A DNA stretch of 64,000 bases from contig OZ255625.1 of NCBI GenBank assembly GCA_965276755.1, positions 1,612,001 through 1,676,000 of the forward strand, written 5' to 3'. Below the pieces are notes generated by a model. The model saw nothing but the letters and a program-made list of their open reading frames with translations. It ran no database searches and was not told where the DNA came from. The DNA comes from CAJCIS01 sp965276755 (GTDB lineage: Bacteria > Pseudomonadota > Alphaproteobacteria > Acetobacterales > Acetobacteraceae). How positions within the stretch are numbered: position 1 is the first letter of the stretch; the number at the start of each line of letters is the position of its first letter. This document shows positions 8,228 through 16,139 of the stretch, piece by piece. The position numbers and the translations under genes are program-made.

Positions 8228-8731
8228 ATGTCCCATTTTCGCCTGCTTCGCGTCGCCATGCTGCTGCTCCCGCTCAGCGCGTGCAGCGTCTTTCACATCT
8301 GGGACCCGCTGAACGTGCGCCGCGGCGCGCTGATCGACCCCGATTCGCTCAAGGAGCTCGTGCCAGGGACCTCGACGCGGGCGGACGTGACTTCGGTGCT
8401 CGGCTCACCCACCGCACGCGCGACCTTCGATGACAATAGCTGGATCTACTACACCGCCATTACCACGACGCAGATCGGGCGCGTGCCGGCAGTGACCAAG
8501 CAAAGCGTGCTGGTATGCAATTTCGACGCGAACGGCACGCTGCGTTCGCTGCGCCAGCTCGACAAGAAGGACGCCAAGCAGGTGGCGATGGCGCCCGGCG
8601 CCACCCCCTCGCCGGGCAGCGAGGCCGGCTTCATGCAGCAGCTTCTGGGCAATGTGGGCAAATTCACCCCGGCGGGCATTCCTGGCGGCTCGACCTCGTC
8701 CTCGCCGGGTGGCACGAACACCATTCGCTAA
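8228..8731 (+). CDS. bamE: Outer membrane protein assembly factor BamE
   Basis: 167-residue lipoprotein of the BAM complex. The N-terminus is a signal peptide ending in a lipobox (LLLPLSAC, Cys about residue 19), followed by the SmpA/BamE fold: RRGALIDPDSLKELVPGTSTRADVTSVLGSP, then the strand segments ATFDDNSWIYYTA and VLVCNFDANGTL. The last 50 residues are a low-complexity Pro/Gly/Ser tail beyond the fold. Product acts at the periplasmic face of the outer membrane in beta-barrel insertion. Starts at ATG 8228, divergent from the bc1 chaperone. Confidence 0.93.
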   Translation: MSHFRLLRVAMLLLPLSACSVFHIWDPLNVRRGALIDPDSLKELVPGTSTRADVTSVLGSPTARATFDDNSWIYYTAITTTQIGRVPAVTKQSVLVCNFDANGTLRSLRQLDKKDAKQVAMAPGATPSPGSEAGFMQQLLGNVGKFTPAGIPGGSTSSSPGGTNTIR

Positions 8732-8741
8732 GGCTGTCGTC

Positions 8742-9116
8742 ATGCGCCGGCTCGTGCTCCTCGATCGCATGCTCGCGGGCCTTCTCGTGCTCGGCGCGGC
8801 CGGGCACACGGCGGGTTCGATCAGCACCTACGCGCGCGAACCCGTCACCTTGCTGTGGGCGCTTTGCGCAAGCGTGCTGGCGGTTCTGCTCGGTGCATTG
8901 AATATCCTGCGGAGTTATCGGTCGCACGACGTGGCACTCGCCACGATTGTCACCGCCGGCACCCTGGCGTGGTTCGCGATCTCGTTCGCCTTTGGTGTTC
9001 TGATCGGCAATCCTCTCGATCCCAGGCCGTTGATCTTCGAGATCATCTCGCTCGGCCTGGTCGCTTTCTGCATCCGCACGTTGATTGGCGCGGCAGAAGT
9101 AACGCGGCAGCCTTGA
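8742..9116 (+). CDS. Hypothetical four-helix membrane protein
   Basis: 124 residues starting at ATG 8742, ten bases after bamE. It shows four hydrophobic segments (around LLDRMLAGLLVLGAAGHTAG, LLWALCASVLAVLLGALNIL, IVTAGTLAWFAISFAFGVLI and LIFEIISLGLVAFCIRTLIG). The His and Gly in the first helix recall small alphaproteobacterial membrane proteins of unknown role. Likely co-transcribed with bamE. I cannot name a function. Confidence 0.65.
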   Translation: MRRLVLLDRMLAGLLVLGAAGHTAGSISTYAREPVTLLWALCASVLAVLLGALNILRSYRSHDVALATIVTAGTLAWFAISFAFGVLIGNPLDPRPLIFEIISLGLVAFCIRTLIGAAEVTRQP

Positions 9117-9140
9117 TAGCCGCCGCGTCTGGCGGCAGGG

Positions 9141-10172
9141 CTAAATTCCAGGCGGCGGGGTGAGGCCCGTGTAATCGCCGATCGCCACGGCACTGTAAGG
9201 CGCATTAAGCTGATTGGCGCCGATCCCAGGCACGTTCGTCATGCCGTATTGAAACAGGATGCGCTTGGCTGGCGAGACGATGATGACGCGATCGTTGAAT
9301 TGATCGGCGATCAGGGTATTGCCGTCCGCAAGCCGAACGACGCCGCTGGGATTTGGGTTCGGATTGCTGTTGGCACCCGTGTTTGTTGCGTATGTGAATA
9401 CCGTTCTGCCGAACGGAGCAATCTCGACCACACGGTTATTGCCGGAATCCGCCACCAGCGTGTCGCCGTTCGGCAACCGGCTGGCGAAAGCCACCACGTT
9501 CAGACCGCGCGAATAGGCGTGCACGATCCTGTTGTGCTGGGCGGGATCGACTTCGATGAAGCGGTTGTTGTTTTCGTCAGCTATCAGCAGATCGCCGTTG
9601 GCGAGCACCTCGGCACTGTTGGGGTTGTTCAGCGCGCGGCGGCCCGCTTGCGCGCCAAAGCGATAGAGGACGCGCTTGGTCAGATCGACCGCAATGATGC
9701 GGTTGTTGGCCTGGTCGGTAATCAGCAGGTTGCCATCTTCCGTCTGGATGGCGAAGACCGGCACGTTGAGGCGGTTCTTCGTATTCCCCGCCACACCGGC
9801 GCGGCCGTATTGAAAGACGATGCGTCCGCCCTGATCAACGACGATGACGCGATTGTCGGGGCATGCGCTGGTGCCGGTGCCGGCAATCAGGGTCAGTCCG
9901 CCGGCGAGACGCTCGGCATCATTGGGTGCGATCACCGTGCCGGGTCCGGCCGTGCATTGGGTAGGGCCGCCGGTGCCGAAGCTCCAGGCGATGTCGCCCC
10001 CTGGGGTGATTTCAATGACGCGGTTGTTGAACTGGTCCGAGATCAGGATGTTTCCGGGGTGATTGAACTGACCCGCTGCGAGCGCGGGGACGCTTGTTGC
10101 GAGAAGCGCGGCGAGCCCGACGGCGGCGGTGCGCGTGCGTCCGGCGGCGATGTGTGCGGCTTTGGGTATCAC
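9141..10172 (-). CDS. Secreted NHL-repeat beta-propeller protein
   Basis: 343 residues from GTG 10172, chosen because AAGGAGG lies at 10180-10186 with ideal spacing and the next residues form a signal peptide (VGLAALLATSVPALA). The mature part is a run of NHL-type blades, each with the pattern GN-x-LI-x-D-x-x-NNR-(V/I)-IE: ILISDQFNNRVIEI, LLITDQANNRIIAV, LLIADENNNRFIEV, TLVADSGNNRVVEI, TLIADQFNDRVIIV. NHL propellers bind ligands or carry catalytic sites; nothing in the sequence decides which. Periplasmic or secreted. It stands alone, flanked by long non-coding DNA. Confidence 0.82.
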   Translation of the reverse strand: MIPKAAHIAAGRTRTAAVGLAALLATSVPALAAGQFNHPGNILISDQFNNRVIEITPGGDIAWSFGTGGPTQCTAGPGTVIAPNDAERLAGGLTLIAGTGTSACPDNRVIVVDQGGRIVFQYGRAGVAGNTKNRLNVPVFAIQTEDGNLLITDQANNRIIAVDLTKRVLYRFGAQAGRRALNNPNSAEVLANGDLLIADENNNRFIEVDPAQHNRIVHAYSRGLNVVAFASRLPNGDTLVADSGNNRVVEIAPFGRTVFTYATNTGANSNPNPNPSGVVRLADGNTLIADQFNDRVIIVSPAKRILFQYGMTNVPGIGANQLNAPYSAVAIGDYTGLTPPPGI

Positions 10173-10802
10173 GGCGATTCCTCCTTGGTTTATTGCTTTG
10201 CTTGACGAAGGAGAGCGACAGTTTATTCCAAGTAGCAGGCAAGGCAATGTTGACCAGTTACGGTGCCGTCAGAGCGGACACACGGATGCCAAGCCGTTGC
10301 ATACGGGTGCGTGTTGGCAGCGTGGCAGGCCTTGCCAGGCGCCAGCTCAGACCACGGCTATACGTTGAGCGTCCGGCGCGCCAAACAAAGAAATCGGGCA
10401 CCAAATCGCTGCACGGCTCTACGTCACGTTCCAATGGCAATATTGCTGCCCGCGTAAGTACGCGGGTTGCCGAGGCGCAAATTGCGCCGCCGCAAGACTG
10501 AAGTGAAGGCCAGGAGTCGCCCCCTGACCTAATACCCTCTCCAAGGTGCCCCCCAAACCGACGGCGTCGCTGTCAACCCAAAGCTACTGGCAAACCGCGT
10601 TGCCGATGCTCAGAGTCGTTTGGTTGGGCCCAGCGCCAATACGCTGGCAGCAATTCCACGCCTCAGCGGGCGCTCACCACGCGGATGCGCCGCCGATCGC
10701 TGGGCAAGTGATTTCCAGTTCGCCAAGTGGCCTCCCTTTGCCGTTGGCAGCCGATTTATACCAACCAGTTTTCAGACCCACCCCTAGCGGCCAAGAAAAA
10801 AG
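10173..10802. other. Long intergenic stretch, no gene recognised
   Basis: About 630 bases upstream of the NHL gene. Open frames on both strands lack ribosome sites and family motifs, and base composition is more even than in coding DNA. The left end holds the NHL leader. The rest looks like decayed sequence; I found no transposase or RNA signature. Confidence 0.5.
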
Positions 10803-10903
10803 TTGGGGGAGATGTGCCATCCCCCCCACACCCCCCGTCTTTTATTAAGGTGACGCCTTAAATGGTGACGAGGGGACTGGGGGGAGCGGCACGCTCCACC
10901 CAG
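10803..10903. repeat. Family A palindromic repeat, full element
   Basis: Left arm 10803-10839, a spacer containing the palindrome TTAAGG-TGACG-CCTTAA, and a right arm from about 10869. The right arm has a different stem, GGGGGGAGCG-GCA-CGCTCC, that still pairs. It lies between thiL and the NHL gene, both on the minus strand. Confidence 0.9.
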
Positions 10904-10946
10904 TCTTTTTCTCGGCTTTATGAGTCAGTCTCAAAGCGGATTGGTA

Positions 10947-11894
10947 TTAGAAGTGGCTCCAGCCGCCGCTGCCGAACTCGGCGGCGCTGCCGTCGCCGCG
11001 CACGCCGCTTACGCCCTCCGTGCCCGGGCCAAACCTGCCAATCCGCGTAACCGCAACGCCACTTTGCGTGCAGACGCGCCATAGCGTGCCCGCCTGATCC
11101 GGCGGCACGGCAAGCAGCAACTCGTAATCGTCCCCGCCGGCAGCACCATTTTCCACAAACGCCGGCCCCGCCTCCCGACCGGCCGCCGAAAGCGGAACCA
11201 GCGCCGTTTCGATCACCAGCGATACGCCTGACGCGCGTGCGATGTGCCCGCAATCCTGCACAAGCCCGTCCGAGACATCCATCGCCGCGTGCACCACGCC
11301 ATGCAGCGCCAGCCCCAGCCGAGGCTCCGGCAGCCGATACCGCCGCGCCAGCGTTCCGTCCGGATCGGCGCGTGCCCCCCGCACCGCCCCGAGCCCCAGA
11401 ACGCCGTCACCTATCGTGCCCGTAACCCACAAATCGTCCCCCGCGCACGCGCCGCTGCGGCGCCAGGCCTGACCGGGTGCCACATGGCCCAGCATCGTCA
11501 CAGACAGCGAAAGCGGACCAGGCGTGGAGGTCGTATCCCCGCCGAACAATTGCACGCCGTAGCATGCCTGATCTGCCGCAAGCCCGGCCGCAAAGGCGGC
11601 AAACCAAGCCTCGGGCGTGCCGCGCGGCGCCGATAGCGTGATTAAATACCCCAAAGGCTGCGCGCCCATGGACGCGATGTCGGACAAATTCACCCGCAGC
11701 AATTTTTGCGCGATCATGCCGGGCGGATCGTCGGGCAGGAAATGCACGCCGCCGACCATGGCGTCTGCGGTGACCACCAATTCGCGGCCAGGTGGAGGCG
11801 TGAATACCGCCGCGTCGTCCAGCAGGCCCAGGCCGGCCGCGCCGGCGAGCGGGGCGAAATGGCGCGCGATCAGTGAAAACTCAAAAGGAAGCAA
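10947..11894 (-). CDS. thiL: Thiamine-monophosphate kinase
   Basis: ATP-dependent kinase that makes thiamine pyrophosphate from thiamine monophosphate. 315 residues with ThiL motifs: FSLIARHFAPLAG, GLLDDAAVF (metal-binding Asp pair), VTADAMVGGVHF, NLSDIASMGAQPLGYLITLSAP, QLFGGDTT, VTGTIGDGVLGL and HAAMDVSDGLVQD. It is the last gene of the rib-nusB operon. The start is unusual: the only plausible in-frame start is TTG 11894, at the edge of a family C repeat, giving MLPFEFSLIARH. The repeat insertion may have replaced the original start codon. Confidence 0.93.
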   Translation of the reverse strand: MLPFEFSLIARHFAPLAGAAGLGLLDDAAVFTPPPGRELVVTADAMVGGVHFLPDDPPGMIAQKLLRVNLSDIASMGAQPLGYLITLSAPRGTPEAWFAAFAAGLAADQACYGVQLFGGDTTSTPGPLSLSVTMLGHVAPGQAWRRSGACAGDDLWVTGTIGDGVLGLGAVRGARADPDGTLARRYRLPEPRLGLALHGVVHAAMDVSDGLVQDCGHIARASGVSLVIETALVPLSAAGREAGPAFVENGAAGGDDYELLLAVPPDQAGTLWRVCTQSGVAVTRIGRFGPGTEGVSGVRGDGSAAEFGSGGWSHF

Positions 11895-11992
11895 GGAAGA
11901 ACTTCTTTTTTGAAAAAAAGAAGCAAAAAACTTTTGCTCCTAAGCTTTCAAAAGTTCTTTGGTTCTTTCTTTCAAGAAAGAACATTCTTACC
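11893..11992. repeat. Family C AT-rich nested palindromic repeat
   Basis: AT-rich element in GC-rich surroundings. It contains a left hairpin (CTTCTTTTTT-GAAAAAAAGAAG), an inner inverted pair (CAAAAAACTTTTG and CAAAAGTTCTTTGG) and a right hairpin (GTTCTTTC-TTT-CAAGAAAGAAC). It lies between nusB and thiL within one operon and its ends overlap the nusB stop region and the thiL start. Confidence 0.85.
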
Positions 11993-12478
11993 TTCTTCCT
12001 GAAATTCCTTAGGCCGCAGCGCGCGCGCCAGCCGATCCAGCAACCCGTTCGCCATGCGCGGCTCCTCGCCCGCGAAAAACCCGTGCGCGACATCAAGATA
12101 CTCATTGATCACCACCCGCGCCGGCGGCCCGTCCCGCATGGCCAGCTCAGCGCCACCGGCGCGCAGCAGCGCACGCAGCACCGGGTCCAGCCGCGCCAAG
12201 GCCCACTCGGGCGGCAGCGCCTCGACCAGGATGGTGTCGATCTCGCTTTGCTTGTCGGCTGCCATGCGCACGATGCGCCCGAACAGCTTGACGTGCGCGT
12301 CCGGCACGCGGCCTTCCTCATAGCCGCCGGTGCCGGGCAGTTCACCCAGGCGATGGCGCACGAACTGGTCGATCACCGCCTCGGGGTTGTCGGGACCTTG
12401 CTCGCTCTGGAACAGCGCCTGCACGGCTGCGACGCGCGCGGCGGTGCGCGCACGGGGCGCCTGGGTGGCTGCGGTCAT
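11972..12478 (-). CDS. nusB: Transcription antitermination factor NusB
   Basis: 168-residue all-helical RNA-binding protein that joins the NusB-NusE complex on boxA RNA during rRNA transcription. Motifs: RTAARVAAVQALFQSE, LPPEWALARLDPVLRALLRAG, and the conserved ARVVINEYLDVAHGFF...NGLLDRLAR. Start ATG 12478 overlaps the ribH stop (ATGA). The last dozen codons (after RALRPKEF) run into the family C repeat, so the native C-terminus may have been altered. In the rib-nusB-thiL operon, a common alphaproteobacterial order. Confidence 0.94.
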   Translation of the reverse strand: MTAATQAPRARTAARVAAVQALFQSEQGPDNPEAVIDQFVRHRLGELPGTGGYEEGRVPDAHVKLFGRIVRMAADKQSEIDTILVEALPPEWALARLDPVLRALLRAGGAELAMRDGPPARVVINEYLDVAHGFFAGEEPRMANGLLDRLARALRPKEFQEEGKNVLS

Positions 12479-12969
12479 GGTGCGTGGCCTTGGGCAATGG
12501 AGGGCCAACGCCTGGCCGCGACGATCTGCAACAAAGCGGCGACCGCAGCCTCGGCGCCCTTGTTGAAACCGTTGCGGCCGCTGCGGGCGGTGGCCTGTTC
12601 GATGGAATGCACCGTCAGCACGCCGCTGCCAAGGGCGATGCCGTGCGCCAGCGCCACGCGCATCAGGCCGTCGATCGTGCCGCGGCAGATGTAGTCGTAA
12701 TGATCGGTGCCGCCGCGCACGATGCAGCCGAGTGCGATGTAGCCGTCGAACGGCGCGCCGCCGCGTATTGCCAACGCAATTGCTTGCGGCAGTTCGAAGC
12801 TGCCGGCGACATCGAGTGTCTCGTGCATGGCGCCGGCCGCGCCCAGGATTTCGGTGGCGCCCCAGGACATGCCGTCGATGATGTCGCGATAATATGGCGC
12901 GCGCACCACGAGCACGCGGGCGCCCGGAAGCGAAGGGGCATCGGGAAGAGAGGCGTCAGCAGAACTCAC
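12475..12969 (-). CDS. ribH: 6,7-dimethyl-8-ribityllumazine synthase
   Basis: Penultimate enzyme of riboflavin synthesis, condensing the pyrimidine intermediate with dihydroxybutanone phosphate; forms hollow oligomers. Motifs: VLVVRAPYYRDII, LDVAGSFELPQAIALA, GYIALGCIVRGGTDHYDYI (catalytic His in the T-D-H), GVLTVHSIEQATARSG and NKGAEAAVAALLQI. The frame is open upstream into a family A repeat, where an ATG at 12999 would add ten residues (AHPPQLFLL). I prefer GTG 12969 because the extension is repeat sequence, but no good ribosome site supports it, so the start is open. Confidence 0.93.
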   Translation of the reverse strand: MSSADASLPDAPSLPGARVLVVRAPYYRDIIDGMSWGATEILGAAGAMHETLDVAGSFELPQAIALAIRGGAPFDGYIALGCIVRGGTDHYDYICRGTIDGLMRVALAHGIALGSGVLTVHSIEQATARSGRNGFNKGAEAAVAALLQIVAARRWPSIAQGHAP

Positions 12970-12981
12970 AAGAAGAAAAAG

Positions 12982-13118
12982 CTGGGGGGGATGTGCCATC
13001 CCCCCCAGACCCCCCGTCGATTTTTCAGATCCGTTCTAAAATGATGACGGGGGGGCTGGGGGGCTCGGGCGGAAAAAGCCGGCGCATGCGCCGGCCCGCC
13101 CAAGCACGTTCCCCCCAG
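12982..13118. repeat. Family A palindromic repeat with an inserted hairpin
   Basis: Left arm 12982-13018, spacer, and a right arm starting near 13046 that is interrupted after CTGGGGGG by about 40 bases containing the perfect palindrome CCGGCGCATGCGCCGG flanked by GGGCGG and CCGCCC, then resumes as CACGTTCCCCCCAG. It lies between ribB and ribH inside the operon. Confidence 0.85.
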
Positions 13119-13132
13119 TTCTTTCCTTACCT

Positions 13133-14260
13133 TCACTTGCCTTCCTCAATCCCGCGCCGCCCCACGATGTTCAACCCATACCCCTCCAGCGCCACCACAA
13201 TCCGCGCCGTATTCGACAACAGCACCATATCCCGCACACCCAGATCAGCCAGTATCTGCGCGCCGATGCCGTAATCGCGCAGCATCGCGTCATGCCGCGT
13301 GCCCGCGCCGCTGCGCCCGGTCACGAAATCCATCAGCCCCGTCGATTTCCAATCGTGCAGCAGCACCATCACGCCGCGGCCCTCGGCCTCGATCGCGCGC
13401 ATCGCCGCGTGCATCAGCCGGCTCATGCGCCCGCCAGGCAGCATCTGCAGCGGATCGATCGACTGCATGCGCGCCAGCACCGGCGCCGGTCCGGAAATAT
13501 CACCCTTGACCATCGCCAGATGCTCGGCCTGCGTCAGCGTATTGACATAGACCACGACGCGCCAAACGCCGGTATCGAGCTGATCGGCCACGCTCTCATG
13601 TACGCGGCGGACGAAATTCTCGCGCGCGCGGCGATGGGAAATGAGGTCGGCGATCGTGCCCAGCTTGAGGCCATGGCGTTGCGAAAAGGCGACCAGATCG
13701 GGCAGGCGCGCCATGCTGCCGTCATCGTTCATGATCTCGCAGATCACGCCCGCTGGCAGCAGCCCTGCCATGATGGCGAGATCGACCGCGGCCTCGGTGT
13801 GGCCAGCGCGGATCAGCGTGCCGCCCGGCCGCGCCACCAGCGGAAAGACGTGGCCAGGCGTGACCACATCCGCCCCCGTGCTGAGCGGGTTGATGGCCAT
13901 GGCGATCGTATGCGCCCGATCGCGCGCCGAGACGCCGGCCACGATGCCATGCCGCGCATCGATAGACACCGTAAAGGCCGTCTGGTGGCGCTGCTCGTTG
14001 GCCACCGCCATCATCGGCAGGCCGAGCCGGTCCACCTGGTGGGTTGTCAGCGACAGGCAGATCAGCCCGCGCGCGTAGCGCATCATGAAAGCCAGCGCCT
14101 GGGGTGTCGCGAACTGGGCGGGGATGACCAGGTCGCCCTCGTTCTCGCGGTCCTCGTCATCGACCAGGATGAACATGCGCCCGGCCTGGGCCTCGGCGAC
14201 CAGTTCGGCGGTGGGACTGATCGCCTCGTGCGTGTGCACGCGCTTGAGTGCCTGGCTCAT
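13133..14260 (-). CDS. ribB: 3,4-dihydroxy-2-butanone 4-phosphate synthase with degenerate RibA-like domain
   Basis: 375 residues. The N-terminal half (about 1-210) is a complete RibB: MFILVDDEDRENEGDL, the RYARGLICLSLT segment, and PGHVFPLVARPGGTLIRAGH-TEAAVDLA with the catalytic residues. It converts ribulose 5-phosphate to the four-carbon unit of riboflavin. The C-terminal half aligns with GTP cyclohydrolase II (RHGLKLGTIADLISHRR, then GVMVLLHDWKS) but lacks the zinc-binding Cys cluster normally in LRCDC, so GTP cyclohydrolase activity is not expected. This matches the RibBX type. Overlaps ribE by four bases. Confidence 0.92.
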   Translation of the reverse strand: MSQALKRVHTHEAISPTAELVAEAQAGRMFILVDDEDRENEGDLVIPAQFATPQALAFMMRYARGLICLSLTTHQVDRLGLPMMAVANEQRHQTAFTVSIDARHGIVAGVSARDRAHTIAMAINPLSTGADVVTPGHVFPLVARPGGTLIRAGHTEAAVDLAIMAGLLPAGVICEIMNDDGSMARLPDLVAFSQRHGLKLGTIADLISHRRARENFVRRVHESVADQLDTGVWRVVVYVNTLTQAEHLAMVKGDISGPAPVLARMQSIDPLQMLPGGRMSRLMHAAMRAIEAEGRGVMVLLHDWKSTGLMDFVTGRSGAGTRHDAMLRDYGIGAQILADLGVRDMVLLSNTARIVVALEGYGLNIVGRRGIEEGK

Positions 14261-14856
14261 GCCGTTTCTGCCAGGCGTGCGACGTAGCGGGCCAGCGTGT
14301 CGATTTCGATCTGCACGGCATCGCCGACGCGCCGCAGGCCGAGCGTGGTGTGGGCGGCTGTGTGCGGAATGATGTTGACGCCGAAGCACGCACCCGCGGT
14401 TTCGTTGACGGTCAGCGACACGCCATCGATCGCCACAGAGCCCTTTTCGGCGATGTAACGATGCAGCGGCGGCGGCACCTCGACGGTCAGGCGCAGCGAG
14501 CCGTGCTCGGGCGCCAGTGCGGTTATCCGCCCCACGCCGTCCACGTGGCCCGAGACGATGTGGCCGCCCATCTCGTCGCCCATGCGCAGGCTGCGTTCCA
14601 GGTTGATTTCCGTGCCAGGTGCCCATTCACCCAGCGTGGTTCGGGCCAGCGTTTCGGCCGAGACTTCCACGGCAAACCAGTTCGGCCCGACCTCAGTCGC
14701 GGTCAGGCAGCAGCCCGAGCAGGCGATGGAGGCCCCCGGCACCGTGCCCGCGAGGAATGCCTCCGGCGCGCCGATTGTCAGGCGCATGTCCTTGCTGCCC
14801 TCCAGCGGCGAGATGGCCTGCACGCGGCCGATGGCGGTGATGATGCCGGTGAACAT
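14257..14856 (-). CDS. ribE: Riboflavin synthase alpha subunit
   Basis: 199-residue enzyme that dismutates two lumazine molecules to riboflavin. It has the duplicated barrel: first half begins MFTGIITAIGRV and contains GASIACSGCCLTATEV; second half has GGHIVSGHVDGVGRI and GSVAIDGVSLTVNE, ending in the trimerisation helix. Length is typical. Start ATG 14856 lies six bases after the ribD stop and the end overlaps the ribB start, so the three genes are one transcription unit. Confidence 0.96.
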   Translation of the reverse strand: MFTGIITAIGRVQAISPLEGSKDMRLTIGAPEAFLAGTVPGASIACSGCCLTATEVGPNWFAVEVSAETLARTTLGEWAPGTEINLERSLRMGDEMGGHIVSGHVDGVGRITALAPEHGSLRLTVEVPPPLHRYIAEKGSVAIDGVSLTVNETAGACFGVNIIPHTAAHTTLGLRRVGDAVQIEIDTLARYVARLAETA

Positions 14857-14862
14857 CGGGAC

Positions 14863-15954
14863 TCAGGCGATCCTGCAGAACTCGGCCAGGAGATCGTCAC
14901 CCACCTGCGTCTCTGCAACCCGCGCGAAGCGGGGCATGGCCTCGATCAGGGTTGTGCCCATTGCGGCAACGGCTGGGATTCCGTCCCCGCCGATGATAGC
15001 CGGCGCCTGATACAGCGCCAGGCGGTCGATGACCCCGGCGCGCAGCATGGCCGCGGCCAGACGGCCGCCGCCTTCGAGCAGAATAGATGTCAGGCCGGCT
15101 TCGGCTAGGGGAGCGAGCGCGGCATGGGGGTCTATGCCCATGTCGTCTGCCGAAATTTCCAGGCAAATGACGCCGGCTTCCTGCAAAGCCAGGATGCGCG
15201 CCGGGTCGGCGCCGGCGCGGTGCAGCAGCCAGGTGGGTGTCTCGCGGGCAGTGGCGACGATGCGGGCGGTGAGCGGCGTGCGCAAATGGCTGTCGGCGAT
15301 GATGCGGGGCGCGGGGCGCGGGGTGTAGCCTTCGATGCGGCAGGTCAGGTCGGGATCGTCAGCCAGCACCGTGCCGACGCCGACCATGATGGCGTCGTGC
15401 CGGCCGCGCAGCGCGTGGGCGGATTTGCGCGCGGGCGTGCCGGTGATCCACTGGCTGTCCCCAGCCGAGGTGGCGATGCGTCCGTCCAACGTGGTGGCGA
15501 GCTTGAGCGTGACCATGGGGCGGTTTTGCGTCACGCGGGTGATGAAGCCGGCGAGGCCCGGGCGGGCTTCGTCAGGCAGCACGTCCTCGCTCACCTCGAT
15601 GCCGGCCTCGCGCAGGGCGGCGATGCCGGCGCCGTTGACGCGTGGGTCCGGGTCCAGCAGGGCGATGGCGACTCGCGCCACGCCGGCCTCAATTAGCGCA
15701 TTGGCGCAGGGGGCGGTCTGGCCGTGATGGCTGCACGGCTCCAGGGTGACGTAGGCGGTGGCACCGCGGGCGGCCTCGCCGGCCATCGCCAGCGCCTGGG
15801 TTTCGGCGTGCGGACGGCCGCCTGGGGCCGTGATGCCTTGGCCCACGATGGCGCCGTTCTGGACGATGAGGCAGCCGACTGCGGGATTGGGCCAGGTGGT
15901 GCCAAGCGCGCGCCTGGCGAGGCCGATGGCTGCGCGCATGAAGTGGGTGTCCAT
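14863..15954 (-). CDS. ribD: Bifunctional riboflavin deaminase/reductase RibD
   Basis: 363 residues with two domains. The N-terminal deaminase (about 1-145) carries the zinc motif HAETQAL and PCSHHGQTAPCANALIEAG. The C-terminal reductase has PMVTLKLATTLDGRIAT, SQWITG, HDAIMVGVGTVLADDPDLTCR and the closing SILLEGGGRLAAAML. It carries out the second and third steps of riboflavin synthesis. First gene of the rib operon; no FMN riboswitch is visible in the leader, which instead contains a family B repeat between this start and the transglycosylase end. Confidence 0.96.
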   Translation of the reverse strand: MDTHFMRAAIGLARRALGTTWPNPAVGCLIVQNGAIVGQGITAPGGRPHAETQALAMAGEAARGATAYVTLEPCSHHGQTAPCANALIEAGVARVAIALLDPDPRVNGAGIAALREAGIEVSEDVLPDEARPGLAGFITRVTQNRPMVTLKLATTLDGRIATSAGDSQWITGTPARKSAHALRGRHDAIMVGVGTVLADDPDLTCRIEGYTPRPAPRIIADSHLRTPLTARIVATARETPTWLLHRAGADPARILALQEAGVICLEISADDMGIDPHAALAPLAEAGLTSILLEGGGRLAAAMLRAGVIDRLALYQAPAIIGGDGIPAVAAMGTTLIEAMPRFARVAETQVGDDLLAEFCRIA

Positions 15955-16023
15955 GCATGTGGGCTAGCTGATTTGGGCGGATGCGGCGAGGGAGGGAGCA
16001 ACTTCGTTGCGAGTAAGAATAGG

Positions 16024-16139
16024 AAGGCCAGGGGCTCTGCCCCTGGACCCCGCCAAGGACAAGTCCTTGGAACCTTTTTGGGGTATGGGGCCTCAGGCCC
16101 AGCGGGGTCCAAGGGCGGGGCCCCTGGCCTTTCTGCCGC
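16024..16139. repeat. Family B palindromic repeat, full element
   Basis: Starts with GGCCAGGGGCTCTGCCCCTG, continues with the AAGGACAAGTCCTT palindrome, then GGGGCCTCAGGCCC and a right end GGTCCAAGGGCGGGGCCCCT and TTTCTGCCGCTT. Four nested hairpins in about 115 bases, lying between ribD and the upstream transglycosylase gene on the same strand and abutting the latter's stop codon. Confidence 0.88.

Noticed and set aside
15955..16023. Possible FMN riboswitch before ribD
   Set aside because: Too short and without the conserved RFN core; the rest of the leader is family B repeat.
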